A stretch of 64,000 bases of DNA. Source: Solirubrum puertoriconensis (GTDB taxonomy: Bacteria; Bacteroidota; Bacteroidia; Cytophagales; Hymenobacteraceae). The position numbers and the translations under genes were made by a program. This document shows positions 43,033 to 51,151 of the stretch, one piece after another; positions within the stretch are counted from its first letter, which is position 1; every line of letters begins with the position of its first letter. The notes beneath the pieces were generated by a model. It saw only the letters and a program-made list of their open reading frames with translations. It had not been told where the DNA came from and made no database searches. The stretch covers positions 248,001 through 312,000 of the forward strand of contig NZ_LNAL01000007.1 in the NCBI RefSeq assembly GCF_001483135.1, read 5' to 3'.

Positions 43033-44337
43033 TTATCCCCTTATCAGCCCCGCCAACCGCTGTGTAAGCGCGCGGCGCGAATACCGCGAGTGGCTAAAGG
43101 CTGGCAGATCCAAATTCGGGTTCTGCAGCCAGGCACTTACCAGCTGCTCCAGGTGCTCCTGCATGTCGCGCCGGTCGTCGTAACCGAATGCTACGCCTGC
43201 GTGGCTTTCGTCGAGAATGTGGGCGGCGTCGCTGGCTGTTGGGCCGATGCAGATAATCGGCTTATTGGCAGCCATGTACTCGAACAGCTTACCCGGCAAG
43301 ATGCCTAGGTTGTGCGGCACATCGGGAATGGCCAGCAGCAAGGCGGTGCTACGTAGCAGGTAGCCTACAGCTTGATCGTGGGGCACAAACTCAAGCAAGT
43401 CGGTGCGGTCTTGCAGGCCAGTCTGGGCAATTTGCCGCTCTACTTCTTTGCCCACCCGGCCCACAAAGCGCAGCCGCAACGGCACCTCAGAATGGCGCTG
43501 GACGCAGGCCGCAACTTCCTCTAAAAAGGGCTGCACGTGGTATTGGCCTGTAATAGTGCCCACGTAAGTAATAAGCAGCTGATCGGCGGGTGGGGCAGAG
43601 GGCAGCCGGAAGTCGGCCTCGTCGTAGCCGTTGGGCAGCACCACAAACTTGTTGGTAGGCAGGCCAGATGCTTTGCCCAACAGCAAGCGGCGCGTATCCG
43701 AGCTGGTGGTGATGACCACATCGGCGCCCTCGAGCACTTGCCGCTCGTAGCGGGCATCGATGCGGCGGGCCAGGGCCGTGCGGTGCAGGGCTTGATTGTA
43801 GTAAATATCCGTCCAAGGGTCGCGCATGTCGGCCAGCCAGCGCAAGCCGTAGCGGCGTTTCAGCTCTAGGCCGATAAGCTGCGTAGAGTGGGGCGGCGAC
43901 GAAGTAAGCACGGCATCAAACCGCTCACCGGCTTGCATCAGCTCTTCTACTTGGCGCAACACAAAGCGGTTCCAGCCCCGGCGCGGGTCGGGCAAAAAGA
44001 GGTTGCCGCGCACAAACCGGGCAGCTCGTTGGGCAAAAGAAGGGCGGCCTTCGTTGGCAAAGCCACCGTGCGGAATAGGCCGGTTGGTCAGTTTCTGGTA
44101 AGCACCAAATGGCTCAAGCGTGCCCGTGCGCAGCACTCGTACGCTGGCCGGCACGTCGGCTTCCAGCGAAGCATCCAAAACGGGGTAGGCCGCTACCTCC
44201 GGGTCAACGGTGATTACCGTGGGCTCCACGCCCATTTCGGGCAGGTGCTTAACCCATTTCAGACAGCGTTGCACGCCTGCCCCGCCCGATGGAGGCCAGT
44301 AGTAGGTAATGACCAGCAAACGAAGCGGTGCGGGCAC
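43033..44337 (-). CDS. Glycosyltransferase family 4 protein
   Basis: 434 residues. GT-B fold: LLVITYYWPPSGGAGVQRCLKWVKHLPEMGVEPTVITVD at the N-terminus (glycine-rich acceptor loop), ADMRDPWTDIYYN, ADVVITTSSDTRRLLLGK and NGYDEADF (hinge), then ITYVGTITGQYHVQPFLEEVAAC, LLLAIPDVPHNLGILPGKLFEYMAANKPIICIGPT (the Glu of KLFEYMA contacts the donor phosphate). It probably adds a sugar during surface glycan assembly. It stands alone, leftward, ending next to the inverted repeat. Confidence 0.87.
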   Translation of the reverse strand: MPAPLRLLVITYYWPPSGGAGVQRCLKWVKHLPEMGVEPTVITVDPEVAAYPVLDASLEADVPASVRVLRTGTLEPFGAYQKLTNRPIPHGGFANEGRPSFAQRAARFVRGNLFLPDPRRGWNRFVLRQVEELMQAGERFDAVLTSSPPHSTQLIGLELKRRYGLRWLADMRDPWTDIYYNQALHRTALARRIDARYERQVLEGADVVITTSSDTRRLLLGKASGLPTNKFVVLPNGYDEADFRLPSAPPADQLLITYVGTITGQYHVQPFLEEVAACVQRHSEVPLRLRFVGRVGKEVERQIAQTGLQDRTDLLEFVPHDQAVGYLLRSTALLLAIPDVPHNLGILPGKLFEYMAANKPIICIGPTASDAAHILDESHAGVAFGYDDRRDMQEHLEQLVSAWLQNPNLDLPAFSHSRYSRRALTQRLAGLIRG

Positions 44338-44505
44338 GGCAAGGCACTTTTTGGTGTTACTGAAACGCGAAAGTAAACCACCGAACCGGCATTCATGGTT
44401 TTGTGGCTATTTTTGTGCTTGGTACCGGGTAAGCAGCTCCTCCTACGGAGTGCGCGAGCGGCACCAGGCTCTCAGCCCGAAGCATTCTTTTGCTACGCAC
44501 AACCC

Positions 44506-45846
44506 ATGTTTGATAATTTATCTACCAAGCTCGACCGCGCCTTCAAAACCCTGAAGGGCCAAGGCAGCATCACCGAAATTAACGTTGCCTCGACCGTTAA
44601 GGAAATCCGCCGCGCGCTGGTTGATGCCGACGTAAACTATAAGGTGGCCAAAGAAGTCACCGACAAGATTAAGGACGAGGCCATGGGCCGCGAGGTACTC
44701 ACCGCAGTATCGCCGGGCCAGCTCATGGTGAAAATCGTGTACGACGAGCTGACCCAACTGATGGGCGGCGAAAAGCAGGACATCGTCATTAAAGGCGAAC
44801 CTGCTGTGGTGCTGCTGTCGGGTTTGCAGGGTTCGGGTAAAACCACCTTCGCCGGCAAGCTCGCGTCGTTTATCAAAAAGCAAAACCGCACCGTACTGCT
44901 AGTGGCTGCCGACGTGTACCGTCCGGCCGCTATCGACCAGCTGAAGGTGCTCGGCGAGCAAATCGGCGTGGAGGTGTACTCCGAAGTGGAGAACAAAAAT
45001 CCCGTTCAGATTGCGCAAAACGCCATTCAGTTTGCGAAGCAGAACAATAAGAAAGTAGTCATCATTGACACCGCCGGCCGCTTGGCCGTGGATGAGGAAA
45101 TGATGCGCGAAATCGAGCAGGTGAAGCGCGCCATCAACCCGAGCGAAACCTTGTTCGTGGTTGACTCGATGACCGGCCAGGACGCCGTGAACACGGCTAA
45201 GTCGTTCAACGAGCGCATCAACTTCGATGGCGTGGTGCTCACCAAGCTCGACGGCGACGCCCGCGGCGGTGCTGCCCTCTCGATTCGCGCCGTGGTGGAG
45301 AAGCCCATCAAGTTCATCTCGACGGGTGAAAAGATGGAGGCGCTCGACTTGTTCTACCCCGATCGTATGGCCCAGCGTATCCTGGGCATGGGCGACGTAA
45401 TCTCGCTGGTAGAGCGCGCCCAACAGCAGTTCGACGAGGAGGAGGCCAAGCGCATCAACCAGAAAATCCGCAAAAACCAGTTCAACTTCGACGACTTTCT
45501 CTCGCAGCTCGAGCAGATCAAGAAGATGGGCAACCTGAAGGATCTGGTGGGCATGATTCCGGGCATGGGCAAGGCCATGAAAGACGTGGAGATTGACGAC
45601 GACGCCTTCAAGCCGATCGAAGCCATCATCCGCTCGATGACCCCGCAGGAGCGCGCCAACCCTGATTTGCTCAACGGTTCGCGCCGCAAGCGCATTGCCG
45701 CTGGTTCGGGCCAGGGCATTCAGCAGGTAAACAACCTGATGAAGCAGTTCGATGAAATGCGCAAGATGATGCGCACTATGAACAAGATGAGCCAGACCAA
45801 AGGCGGTATGCTGCAAATGGCCCGCATGATGGGCATGCGCCGCTAA
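44506..45846 (+). CDS. ffh: Signal recognition particle GTPase
   Basis: 446 residues from ATG 44506. N domain MFDNLSTKLDRAFKTLKGQGSITE; G domain with G1 GLQGSGKTTFAGKLA (about 106), VAADVYRPAAIDQL, G3 DTAGRLAVDEEMM, G4 TKLDGDARGG, G5 FISTGEK; then the Met-rich M domain (GMIPGMGKAMKDVEIDD, LMKQFDEMRKMMRTMNKMSQTKGGMLQMARMMGMRR), which binds SRP RNA and signal peptides. It targets nascent membrane proteins to the Sec translocon. Its RNA partner is encoded at 16806. A strong hairpin follows. TATTTTTG at 44408-44415 is a plausible -7 box. Confidence 0.97.
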   Translation: MFDNLSTKLDRAFKTLKGQGSITEINVASTVKEIRRALVDADVNYKVAKEVTDKIKDEAMGREVLTAVSPGQLMVKIVYDELTQLMGGEKQDIVIKGEPAVVLLSGLQGSGKTTFAGKLASFIKKQNRTVLLVAADVYRPAAIDQLKVLGEQIGVEVYSEVENKNPVQIAQNAIQFAKQNNKKVVIIDTAGRLAVDEEMMREIEQVKRAINPSETLFVVDSMTGQDAVNTAKSFNERINFDGVVLTKLDGDARGGAALSIRAVVEKPIKFISTGEKMEALDLFYPDRMAQRILGMGDVISLVERAQQQFDEEEAKRINQKIRKNQFNFDDFLSQLEQIKKMGNLKDLVGMIPGMGKAMKDVEIDDDAFKPIEAIIRSMTPQERANPDLLNGSRRKRIAAGSGQGIQQVNNLMKQFDEMRKMMRTMNKMSQTKGGMLQMARMMGMRR

Positions 45847-45862
45847 GCCTCGCGCGAACTCA

Positions 45863-45909
45863 AAAGCCAACGGGCCCGGATGCAACATGCGTCCGGGCCC
45901 GTTGGCTTT
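45863..45909. terminator. Terminator between ffh and the disrupted membrane gene
   Basis: An 18-bp perfect stem (AAAGCCAACGGGCCCGGA 45863-45880 with 45892-45909) and an 11-nt loop; usable from both strands. Confidence 0.85.
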
Positions 45910-45927
45910 ATGCTTATTGTAAACAAA

Positions 45928-46995
45928 CTAGAGAGTTCCTTGCGGCCGCCGGCCAGCGGCTATGTCGGCCAATTGAGCCGGGGCATAGGGAGCAGAACAT
46001 ACTTGCGCTTCCGAATGAAAAACTCGAAAAAGGGTAAATACATACCGCATTCGCTCCTTGATACGCGTCCAATCATGGGCAGCAGTGCCCGAATGAGGTA
46101 CTACTGCGTCGACGGCAGTGCCGCCCACGGTGCGAAGTAATGCAAGGGGACCGTGTTTTTGGTCAGAAAGATTGGGTAGCTGCAAAGCCGCTTCTTGTAA
46201 GGGAACGTCTTGCGCCACAGCTAGGCGTCTAGCGCCAATGTCAAACTGGAGGAGGCGCTTGGTAACGCAACGCCGAATGATGAGCGGCATGGCGCCGCGG
46301 ATGTACGGCTCCAAGCGCAGATGCTCGTGCCACACGGCAAAGCAGTTGCCCAGCTAAGTAGCCCGCTGCTTTTCGGCAGGAGTAAGGACCGTTAAGGCTT
46401 CAAAGTATTGAGTAAAGGCATAGCGCAGCAGATTGGGGGACCCAGAGCGCCCCGCAGGTATGTCGGCCAAAAATAACTCAAGGTCGCTGGACTGAATCTT
46501 CTGGAGGGAGCCAAACTGGCGAATGAACCGGACAGTTTGCATGCCGATATCCTCAAGTACTGTGCGGTTGCCGCCCAGAATCAGCTGAGCAGAAATTCGC
46601 CGACTACGGCTTATGACGTACCTGCCAGCAGCCACACCACAGCCTAGGCCGAGCAGAGCCGCAGCAGGCAGTAATAGCACTGGAAAGCTCAACAACCAAC
46701 CACATCCCATGCCTACAAGTCCGCCCACAAAGCCGCCCACCGCGGTGCCATCACGTCTGGCTTGGTCCAGATCTTCTTGGCGGATAGTCACGCCTGCTTT
46801 CCTGGAGCCCCATACCGCCCAGGAGTGAAAATTAGCTCCAGCTTCAGCACCCAAAAGAGCTTCCATTGCTTGTGCGAGCAGGTAATGACAACGCGTAATG
46901 CATAGGTTAGCTAGTACTGGGTCTGAGATTTTAAGAGCTGACTGAATCTCTGCTTCAAGCTCATTTGCACTCAGAGTGGTAGGTGTGTCGGGCAT
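45928..46995 (-). pseudogene. Membrane protein gene interrupted by an in-frame TAG
   Basis: ATG 46995 opens 213 codons ending with TAG at 46354-46356; the same frame then continues for 141 codons to TAG 45928. The first part has helices, two hydrophobic segments (VGGFVGGLVGMGCGWLLSFPVLLLPAAALLGLGCGVAAG) and VISRSRRISAQLILGGNRTVLEDIGMQTVRFI. The part after the stop reads LGNCFAVWHEHLRLEPYIRGAMP, which looks like the HEQTRLQP-type motif that follows directly in related proteins I recall. Codon use stays coding-like through the second part. I therefore read it as one gene broken by a nonsense mutation (or a sequencing error, or readthrough). Function of the family is unknown. Confidence 0.6.
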
Positions 46996-47081
46996 TATTT
47001 GATATGAAGGGTCATGGAGGATTCTAGTAGCTTAAGGTATAGCAAAAGGCTTATAATCCGAGGCTGCTTCCGCCGAATGCT

Positions 47082-47113
47082 AACAGCCCGACCACACCTG
47101 TAGTCGGGCTGTT
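47082..47113 (-). terminator. Terminator of the deaminase gene
   Basis: An 11-bp stem (AACAGCCCGAC 47082-47092 with 47103-47113) and a 10-nt loop, just beyond the stop at 47141. Confidence 0.65.
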
Positions 47114-47140
47114 GCTAAGTATGGCTATTGTTGAGCCTAA

Positions 47141-47617
47141 CTAGTAATCGGTACGGCCTTCGTGTTTCTCCCAGGCCTGAAAACCTGCAATGGCCTCATC
47201 ACGCAGCAACTGCTCCATCGGAATCTGCCGGTCGGAGAGGGGCTTCTCGATTTCGTCGTAGATGAACTGGTCATCGAAGCCGATGGCGGCGGCATCTTGC
47301 TTGGTGTTGCCATAGAACACCCGCCGAGGGCGCGCCCAGTAAATGGCACCTAGGCACATGGGGCACGGTTCGCAGGAGGTATACAGGTCGCAGCCGTCGA
47401 GCTGGAAAGTGCCGAGCTCCTTGCACGCTTTGCGGATTGCATCAACCTCGGCGTGGCAGGTGGGGTCGTTGGTGCTGGTTACCTGGTTAAAACCGCGGGC
47501 AATGATGCGGCCGTCCTTCACGATTACCGCACCAAACGGGCCACCGTGGCCGGCTTGCATTTTCTCTATTGAGAGGCGAATGGCCTCGCGCATGAATTCG
47601 GGATTGGGAGTGTCCAT
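47141..47617 (-). CDS. Nucleoside/guanine deaminase of the cytidine deaminase superfamily
   Basis: 158 residues from ATG 47617. The zinc site is intact: CHAEVDAIRKAC (HAE, His ligand and catalytic Glu) and SCEPCPMCLGAIYWARPRRVFYG (PCxxC). HGGPFGAVIVKDGRIIARGFNQV and the C-terminal DEAIAGFQAWEKHEGRTDY, which swaps into the active site of the dimer, match Bacillus GuaD-type guanine deaminases rather than TadA. It would convert guanine to xanthine. A TACTTTTG box lies about 30 nt upstream. Confidence 0.88.
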   Translation of the reverse strand: MDTPNPEFMREAIRLSIEKMQAGHGGPFGAVIVKDGRIIARGFNQVTSTNDPTCHAEVDAIRKACKELGTFQLDGCDLYTSCEPCPMCLGAIYWARPRRVFYGNTKQDAAAIGFDDQFIYDEIEKPLSDRQIPMEQLLRDEAIAGFQAWEKHEGRTDY

Positions 47618-47644
47618 AGCTAGGTACTGAACGGGAAAAGGCTG

Positions 47645-47652
47645 CAAAAGTA
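47645..47652 (-). promoter_or_regulatory. -7 box of the deaminase gene
   Basis: TACTTTTG on the minus strand, 27 nt upstream of the ATG. Confidence 0.45.
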
Positions 47653-47892
47653 CACGTCTCGTTGCAATACTGCCGTTTCAAGGTTTTGTCCTGCTTACGG
47701 CGCAGCGAAAAAAATCTAAGCTAAGATGAACAAGATGGGCACCAACTGAAATGTATGTCTGTTATGACGTGACGTTCTTTCGCAGCAAAGCATTGATGCA
47801 ACTTTTTAGGGCATTAATTGCTCTTGAAGTAGGAATCAGAGGCACAGAGCACATTTTTTTAAGCAAAATGTTTCTGGCACGAAGATTGTCTT

Positions 47893-47967
47893 TACCTTTG
47901 TGAAAGAATAGTTTTTTAGGTGTTTTGGTTGTGGAAAAGAGGCGGTGCTATGCTCCGCCTTTTTTTA
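47893..47967 (+). ncRNA. Candidate small RNA at the host/prophage border
   Basis: A perfect TACCTTTG (47893-47900) is followed by about 40 nt without a start codon frame and then an intrinsic terminator: AGGCGG (47940-47945), CCGCCT (47955-47960) and a run of T to 47967. The predicted transcript is about 60 nt. The 530-nt stretch 47648-48181 otherwise contains only the repeat cluster at 48028 and no gene. It may instead be the promoter and terminator remnant of a lost gene. Confidence 0.4.
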
Positions 47968-48027
47968 TTGCCTCAAAATCAGCGTTTTGACGCAATCAAG
48001 GCCGTTTTTACAGGGTAACAAATAGAG

Positions 48028-48106
48028 GTCTGTACTGAAGTATGTACTGAACTCTGTACTGAAACCCGCGAAATCAGTACAGACTTACACCCCGTCAGTA
48101 CAGAGT
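48028..48106. repeat. Five interleaved inverted copies of TCTGTACTGA
   Basis: Forward copies: 48029-48038, 48042-48050 (ATGTACTGA), 48053-48062. Reverse copies: 48074-48083, 48095-48104. Extending the matches by one or two bases pairs the first with the fourth (GTCTGTACTGA) and the third with the fifth (ACTCTGTACTGA), an A-B-A'-B' order. The last three starts are spaced 21 nt apart, two helical turns. It lies about 80 nt before the first phage gene, so an operator array for a phage regulator or a recombination site is plausible. Confidence 0.65.
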
Positions 48107-48181
48107 CCGGGCGCCCTGAGTTTTGTGTTTTATCTTTAAATCCTACTATTCAGGTTCTCCGGAACTTGATATTCCTGAGTT

Positions 48182-49222
48182 ATGAACCGAATGGAAGAAA
48201 GGCTGGCTAAGGCAGCGGCCTACGAACGCGAAGAAGCACGGCGGGAGCTGGAGGCTAAGGCTGACTTGATAGCAGCATTCAAGGAACATTGTGCCCAGTA
48301 CGATGTCATCCTGACCGACGAACATTTTAGTTACCAGGACCGCATCGGTGTCGTGGCTACGTACCCCAATCTGGTACACCTCATTTGCCCAGAACTACCA
48401 CGTGATAAAGATGGCTTGACTAGCTACGGGGAGTTACGTAGCCTCTATAAGTGTCACCCTTTCGCAGCCGGGTACTTCTTCGGGGAGAAGTTTGTGTTAA
48501 TGGCACATACGTACTTCCGTCGGGGGTACCTTGGGGTAACCAACTGGGCGCCAAACTTTCTTGGCTACTTCGGCGCCACGGATGACCCTGCTATTGTTTC
48601 AAAGCTTGCCCTGGACAACGACAGGGTAAGGGTTAACGTCGATACTAGTGCATACCTAGAGCTTGATGCTTGGTACGGGCCGAAATTCAATCCTGACATC
48701 CTCCAGATGGCTGACGGAATCGTTCGCCACATACCTCCGGCCTGGATGTCCGAAAACCGTATCCAGTGGTACTTCAACGGTGTTTACGCCTTGGATGTGA
48801 AGTGGAGTACCGCAGGCAACATCAAAACTTTCCAGGCGGAAGAATTCCGAACCATTGATGTTACCGTTGACCTTGACGGTGAAACCTATTTTCCAGCCAG
48901 GTACCTCCACGCAGAATTCGACCTAGAACGGAACTACTTCCGCCATTTTGACGGAGCGTTGCACCTCTACAACTTCGATGAGTACTGCGAACGCAGGGAC
49001 AGCGACTTCAACTACAACGCGAAGCACAACAAACAAATCAAGTCCGGGTCACAGAAATTGTTCCGATTAGACGGTGCCTTCGGGGTAGAACTTTGGATGG
49101 AGTTAACCAGTCAGTTCCTGACGGGTAATCCACTTATTCACGAATACTTCACAGGCCGGATGCCTGAATCCTACGACCGCATTTTAGAAGCGTTGAAGAA
49201 CATTCCCGAGGGAGAAGACTAG
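48182..49222 (+). CDS. Phage-region protein of unknown function
   Basis: 346 residues from ATG 48182 (ATG 48191 is also possible). The N-terminus is a charged helix (EERLAKAAAYEREEARRELEAKADLIAAFKEH). The rest is a mixed, aromatic-rich globular domain (CHPFAAGYFFGEKFVLMAHTYF, GVTNWAPNFLGYFGATDDPAIVSKLALDNDRVRVNVDTSAYLELDAWYGPKFNPDI, ERNYFRHFDGALHLYNFDEYCERRDSDFNYN). There is no signal, membrane segment or recognised motif. It is the first gene of the rightward group, 75 nt after the repeat cluster, and has phage-like codon use. Confidence 0.7.
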   Translation: MNRMEERLAKAAAYEREEARRELEAKADLIAAFKEHCAQYDVILTDEHFSYQDRIGVVATYPNLVHLICPELPRDKDGLTSYGELRSLYKCHPFAAGYFFGEKFVLMAHTYFRRGYLGVTNWAPNFLGYFGATDDPAIVSKLALDNDRVRVNVDTSAYLELDAWYGPKFNPDILQMADGIVRHIPPAWMSENRIQWYFNGVYALDVKWSTAGNIKTFQAEEFRTIDVTVDLDGETYFPARYLHAEFDLERNYFRHFDGALHLYNFDEYCERRDSDFNYNAKHNKQIKSGSQKLFRLDGAFGVELWMELTSQFLTGNPLIHEYFTGRMPESYDRILEALKNIPEGED

Positions 49223-49322
49223 CCCAGGTAACTACGCTAGTGTGGAAAACTTTCGGTAGAGTTTTCGTTTGGCGTGGTTGGGCTTGCTGGTAACTTGCTT
49301 CTTCACTTCAACGCCACCAACG

Positions 49323-49886
49323 ATGTTTGTCAAGCTATCTAACGGTAACCTCGTTCACACTTCGGTTATCCAACGTGTTGAGCGATATACGGCCAATGTT
49401 CCTGACCCATCCTTACCGGATACCCGTACCGAGTCGGAAAAGCACTGGGGATGGGATGAAGACAAGCGCCCGAAGGTTAACCGTCCAGGTATCCGGGTAG
49501 TGATGGGTGAAAATCTAGTGTTCAGTCCTTACTTCAACACCGAGGCAGAACGGGAAGCCGAAATGTCACGGTTGGAAAGCGCCCTGTTGCCCGCAACGAA
49601 GGCGGTGTTCCCGAACCTTGCCGTTCGGTACGAAAGCATCCAGGTAGTTCATTTCCTCTGGGAGTCTAAAATAACGGACTACGTGTTGAAGGCTTCCATT
49701 CAAACAGCCAACGCAGAACCTTACGTGATTCTTGTAACTGAAGACTTGTGGCCGATGGCTGAAGCTTTAGCGCAAGCCTTTGACCTCACCATACCGCAGA
49801 AGCCAAAAACCGTTTCCGAGATGATTCGGGAACGTTACGCCAATAAAGAATCCGACCTGCCCTGGGACACCAACACCGAGAACTAA
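49323..49886 (+). CDS. Phage-region small protein, paralogue of the 50322 gene
   Basis: 187 residues from ATG 49323; the upstream TTG frame is not used. It begins MFVKLSNGNLVHTSVIQRVERY and later has VVMGENLVFSPYFNTEAEREAEMSRLESALLPA. The gene at 50322 shows the same order: MF(V/I) start, an (A/I)xRV/KAI strand, a central hydrophobic strand and an F-x-T-(E/S)-AERE/D helix. Here there is an Asp/Glu/Trp-rich insertion after the first strands and a longer C-terminus (VSEMIRERYANKESDLPWD). Function unknown. Confidence 0.65.
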   Translation: MFVKLSNGNLVHTSVIQRVERYTANVPDPSLPDTRTESEKHWGWDEDKRPKVNRPGIRVVMGENLVFSPYFNTEAEREAEMSRLESALLPATKAVFPNLAVRYESIQVVHFLWESKITDYVLKASIQTANAEPYVILVTEDLWPMAEALAQAFDLTIPQKPKTVSEMIRERYANKESDLPWDTNTEN

Positions 49887-49898
49887 ACCTACAAACCA

Positions 49899-50228
49899 AT
49901 GAGCACTGTACTAGCAACGTTCGGCACCTGGGAAGTGACCCCAGACGGTATCAACAGCACCCAGGAAGACCGGTATGAGTTGGGGATAGATGAAATCTTC
50001 CGCACCAACCACGAAGACGGTTACAAGGTGTGGGATTTTCCGGTCCACCTGACACACAAATCTTGGTTGCTCGGTGAGAATGATTACCGTCTTGATGAGT
50101 TCAACGAAGCGTTCAAGTATGCGCAGAAGAAGTTTGCGCATCAGCGTCCAGAAGGTACCGAGGACGTATCCGAAGCGTATACATACCAGCTCCAGCGGGA
50201 TTTACGGCAGGCTATGAACCGCCGTTAA
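49899..50228 (+). CDS. Phage-region small protein of unknown function
   Basis: 109 residues, acidic (TWEVTPDGINSTQEDRYELGIDEIFRTNHEDGYKVWDFPVHLTHKSWL) with a helical C-terminus (LDEFNEAFKYAQKKFAHQ, QLQRDLRQAMNRR). It begins 12 nt after the preceding stop, so it is co-transcribed. No family recognised; a cytosolic accessory protein is likely. Confidence 0.6.
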   Translation: MSTVLATFGTWEVTPDGINSTQEDRYELGIDEIFRTNHEDGYKVWDFPVHLTHKSWLLGENDYRLDEFNEAFKYAQKKFAHQRPEGTEDVSEAYTYQLQRDLRQAMNRR

Positions 50229-50321
50229 CAGCCACGTCATTACACAAAAACATCCGCCGCCGCAACGTTTCCTTTCCCTGGGTTCGTGGGTATCTTGGTA
50301 CACACAACAAAACCCAACCCA

Positions 50322-50594
50322 ATGTTCATCAACATTCAGCTTTCCGAAGAGGAAAGTGTACTGGTTAACACCGCAGCCGTAAAAGCCATTTCGCCCATCG
50401 CTCCCGTTGATTCGCGTAGACTGTACGGCATTGAACTGGAGTTCATCAACCGCAAAGAGAAGAGTTACGTCATTCAGTTCAAGACCAGCGCCGAACGCGA
50501 CAGGGCTTTGCAAGCTATAATCGAAGCGGTAAACCCGGATGTCTCGTTTGCTGCTGACAATGTAGAACTTCGGGAAAAGGGCTGGAACGACTAG
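50322..50594 (+). CDS. Phage-region small protein, paralogue of the 49323 gene
   Basis: 90 residues from ATG 50322. MFINIQLSEEESVLVNTAAVKAISPIAP, then YGIELEFINRKEKSYVIQFKTSAERDRALQAIIEAV. The beta-beta-helix pattern is like the N-terminal half of the 49323 product. Small strand-rich domains of this kind occur in Bacteroidota phages and plasmids without known role. Confidence 0.6.
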   Translation: MFINIQLSEEESVLVNTAAVKAISPIAPVDSRRLYGIELEFINRKEKSYVIQFKTSAERDRALQAIIEAVNPDVSFAADNVELREKGWND

Positions 50595-50655
50595 CCGCTA
50601 ATAACCAGGTACGGGTAGGGGTGATTCTTATTTATCGGTGTAAGCTATACCGATA

Positions 50656-51066
50656 ATGACCAGAGAATTCATCCTTACCCGTACTGATTTTACCTCCGAA
50701 AGCACCATTGGAACGCTTACGCACAACGGCAAACACGTCTGTTACATCCTAGAGGATGTTGTTCGCGGCGAAGACGATGCCAAGGTTCACGGGAAAACAG
50801 CCATCCCCAGGGGCCGTTACGAAATCGTCATCACCCCGTCACCGAGGTTTAAGAAAGACTTACCCAGGCTGCTGAAGGTGCCTGGGTTCGCGGGTATCCT
50901 GATTCACTCCGGGAACTCCGCAGCGGATTCCGAAGGGTGCCTGATTACGGGCAGCGCGAAGGCGAAGAACTGGGTATCCGGTTCGAAGGTCGCACTAGCG
51001 AAACTCCAGACGATGTTGAAGACCTACCTGGACGCAGGCGAACAGTGCTTCATCACCATCCGGTAA
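50656..51066 (+). CDS. DUF5675-family phage protein
   Basis: 136 residues. EFILTRTDFTSESTIGTLTHNGKHVCYILEDVVRGEDDAKVHGKTAIPRGRYEIVITPSPRF, KVPGFAGILIHSGNSAADSEGCLITGSAKA carry the DUF5675 core: RG(R/K)Y, a conserved His in ILIHSGN and the EGC Cys. The HxGN...S.GC arrangement resembles L,D-transpeptidase (YkuD) active sites, so a cell-wall-modifying or lysis role is reasonable but unproven. A TTCTTATTTATC box lies about 20-31 nt upstream. A terminator follows. Confidence 0.82.
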   Translation: MTREFILTRTDFTSESTIGTLTHNGKHVCYILEDVVRGEDDAKVHGKTAIPRGRYEIVITPSPRFKKDLPRLLKVPGFAGILIHSGNSAADSEGCLITGSAKAKNWVSGSKVALAKLQTMLKTYLDAGEQCFITIR

Positions 51067-51097
51067 CCGCGAACATTTTTAAGAATTAAAAAAGTAG

Positions 51098-51131
51098 CCC
51101 CAGCCGGAAGCGATTCTGACTGGGGTTTTTT
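51098..51131. terminator. Intrinsic terminator between the two phage transcription units
   Basis: GCCCCAG (51097-51103) and CTGGGG (51120-51125) form the stem base with a mismatched upper part, followed by T6. A related CCCCAG/CTGGGG hairpin with A and T runs is at 61528-61557. Confidence 0.75.
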
Positions 51132-51151
51132 GTTGCTGCTCAGCAGCGGGG

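Noticed and set aside
44899-45888. Long leftward open frame opposite ffh (329 codons)
   Set aside because: It is the antisense shadow of ffh, rich in His/Leu/Ala as expected of a complementary high-GC frame, with no family motifs.
45880-46357. Two rightward small frames opposite the disrupted membrane gene
   Set aside because: Codon use and motif continuity favour the leftward frame; the rightward frames look like shadows.
48028-48106. CRISPR array
   Set aside because: The copies are only 10 nt, in both orientations, with unequal spacers of 3-12 nt, and no cas gene is present.
47648-48181. tRNA gene as phage integration target
   Set aside because: No tRNA-like T-loop or acceptor stem is visible at the border or elsewhere in the window.
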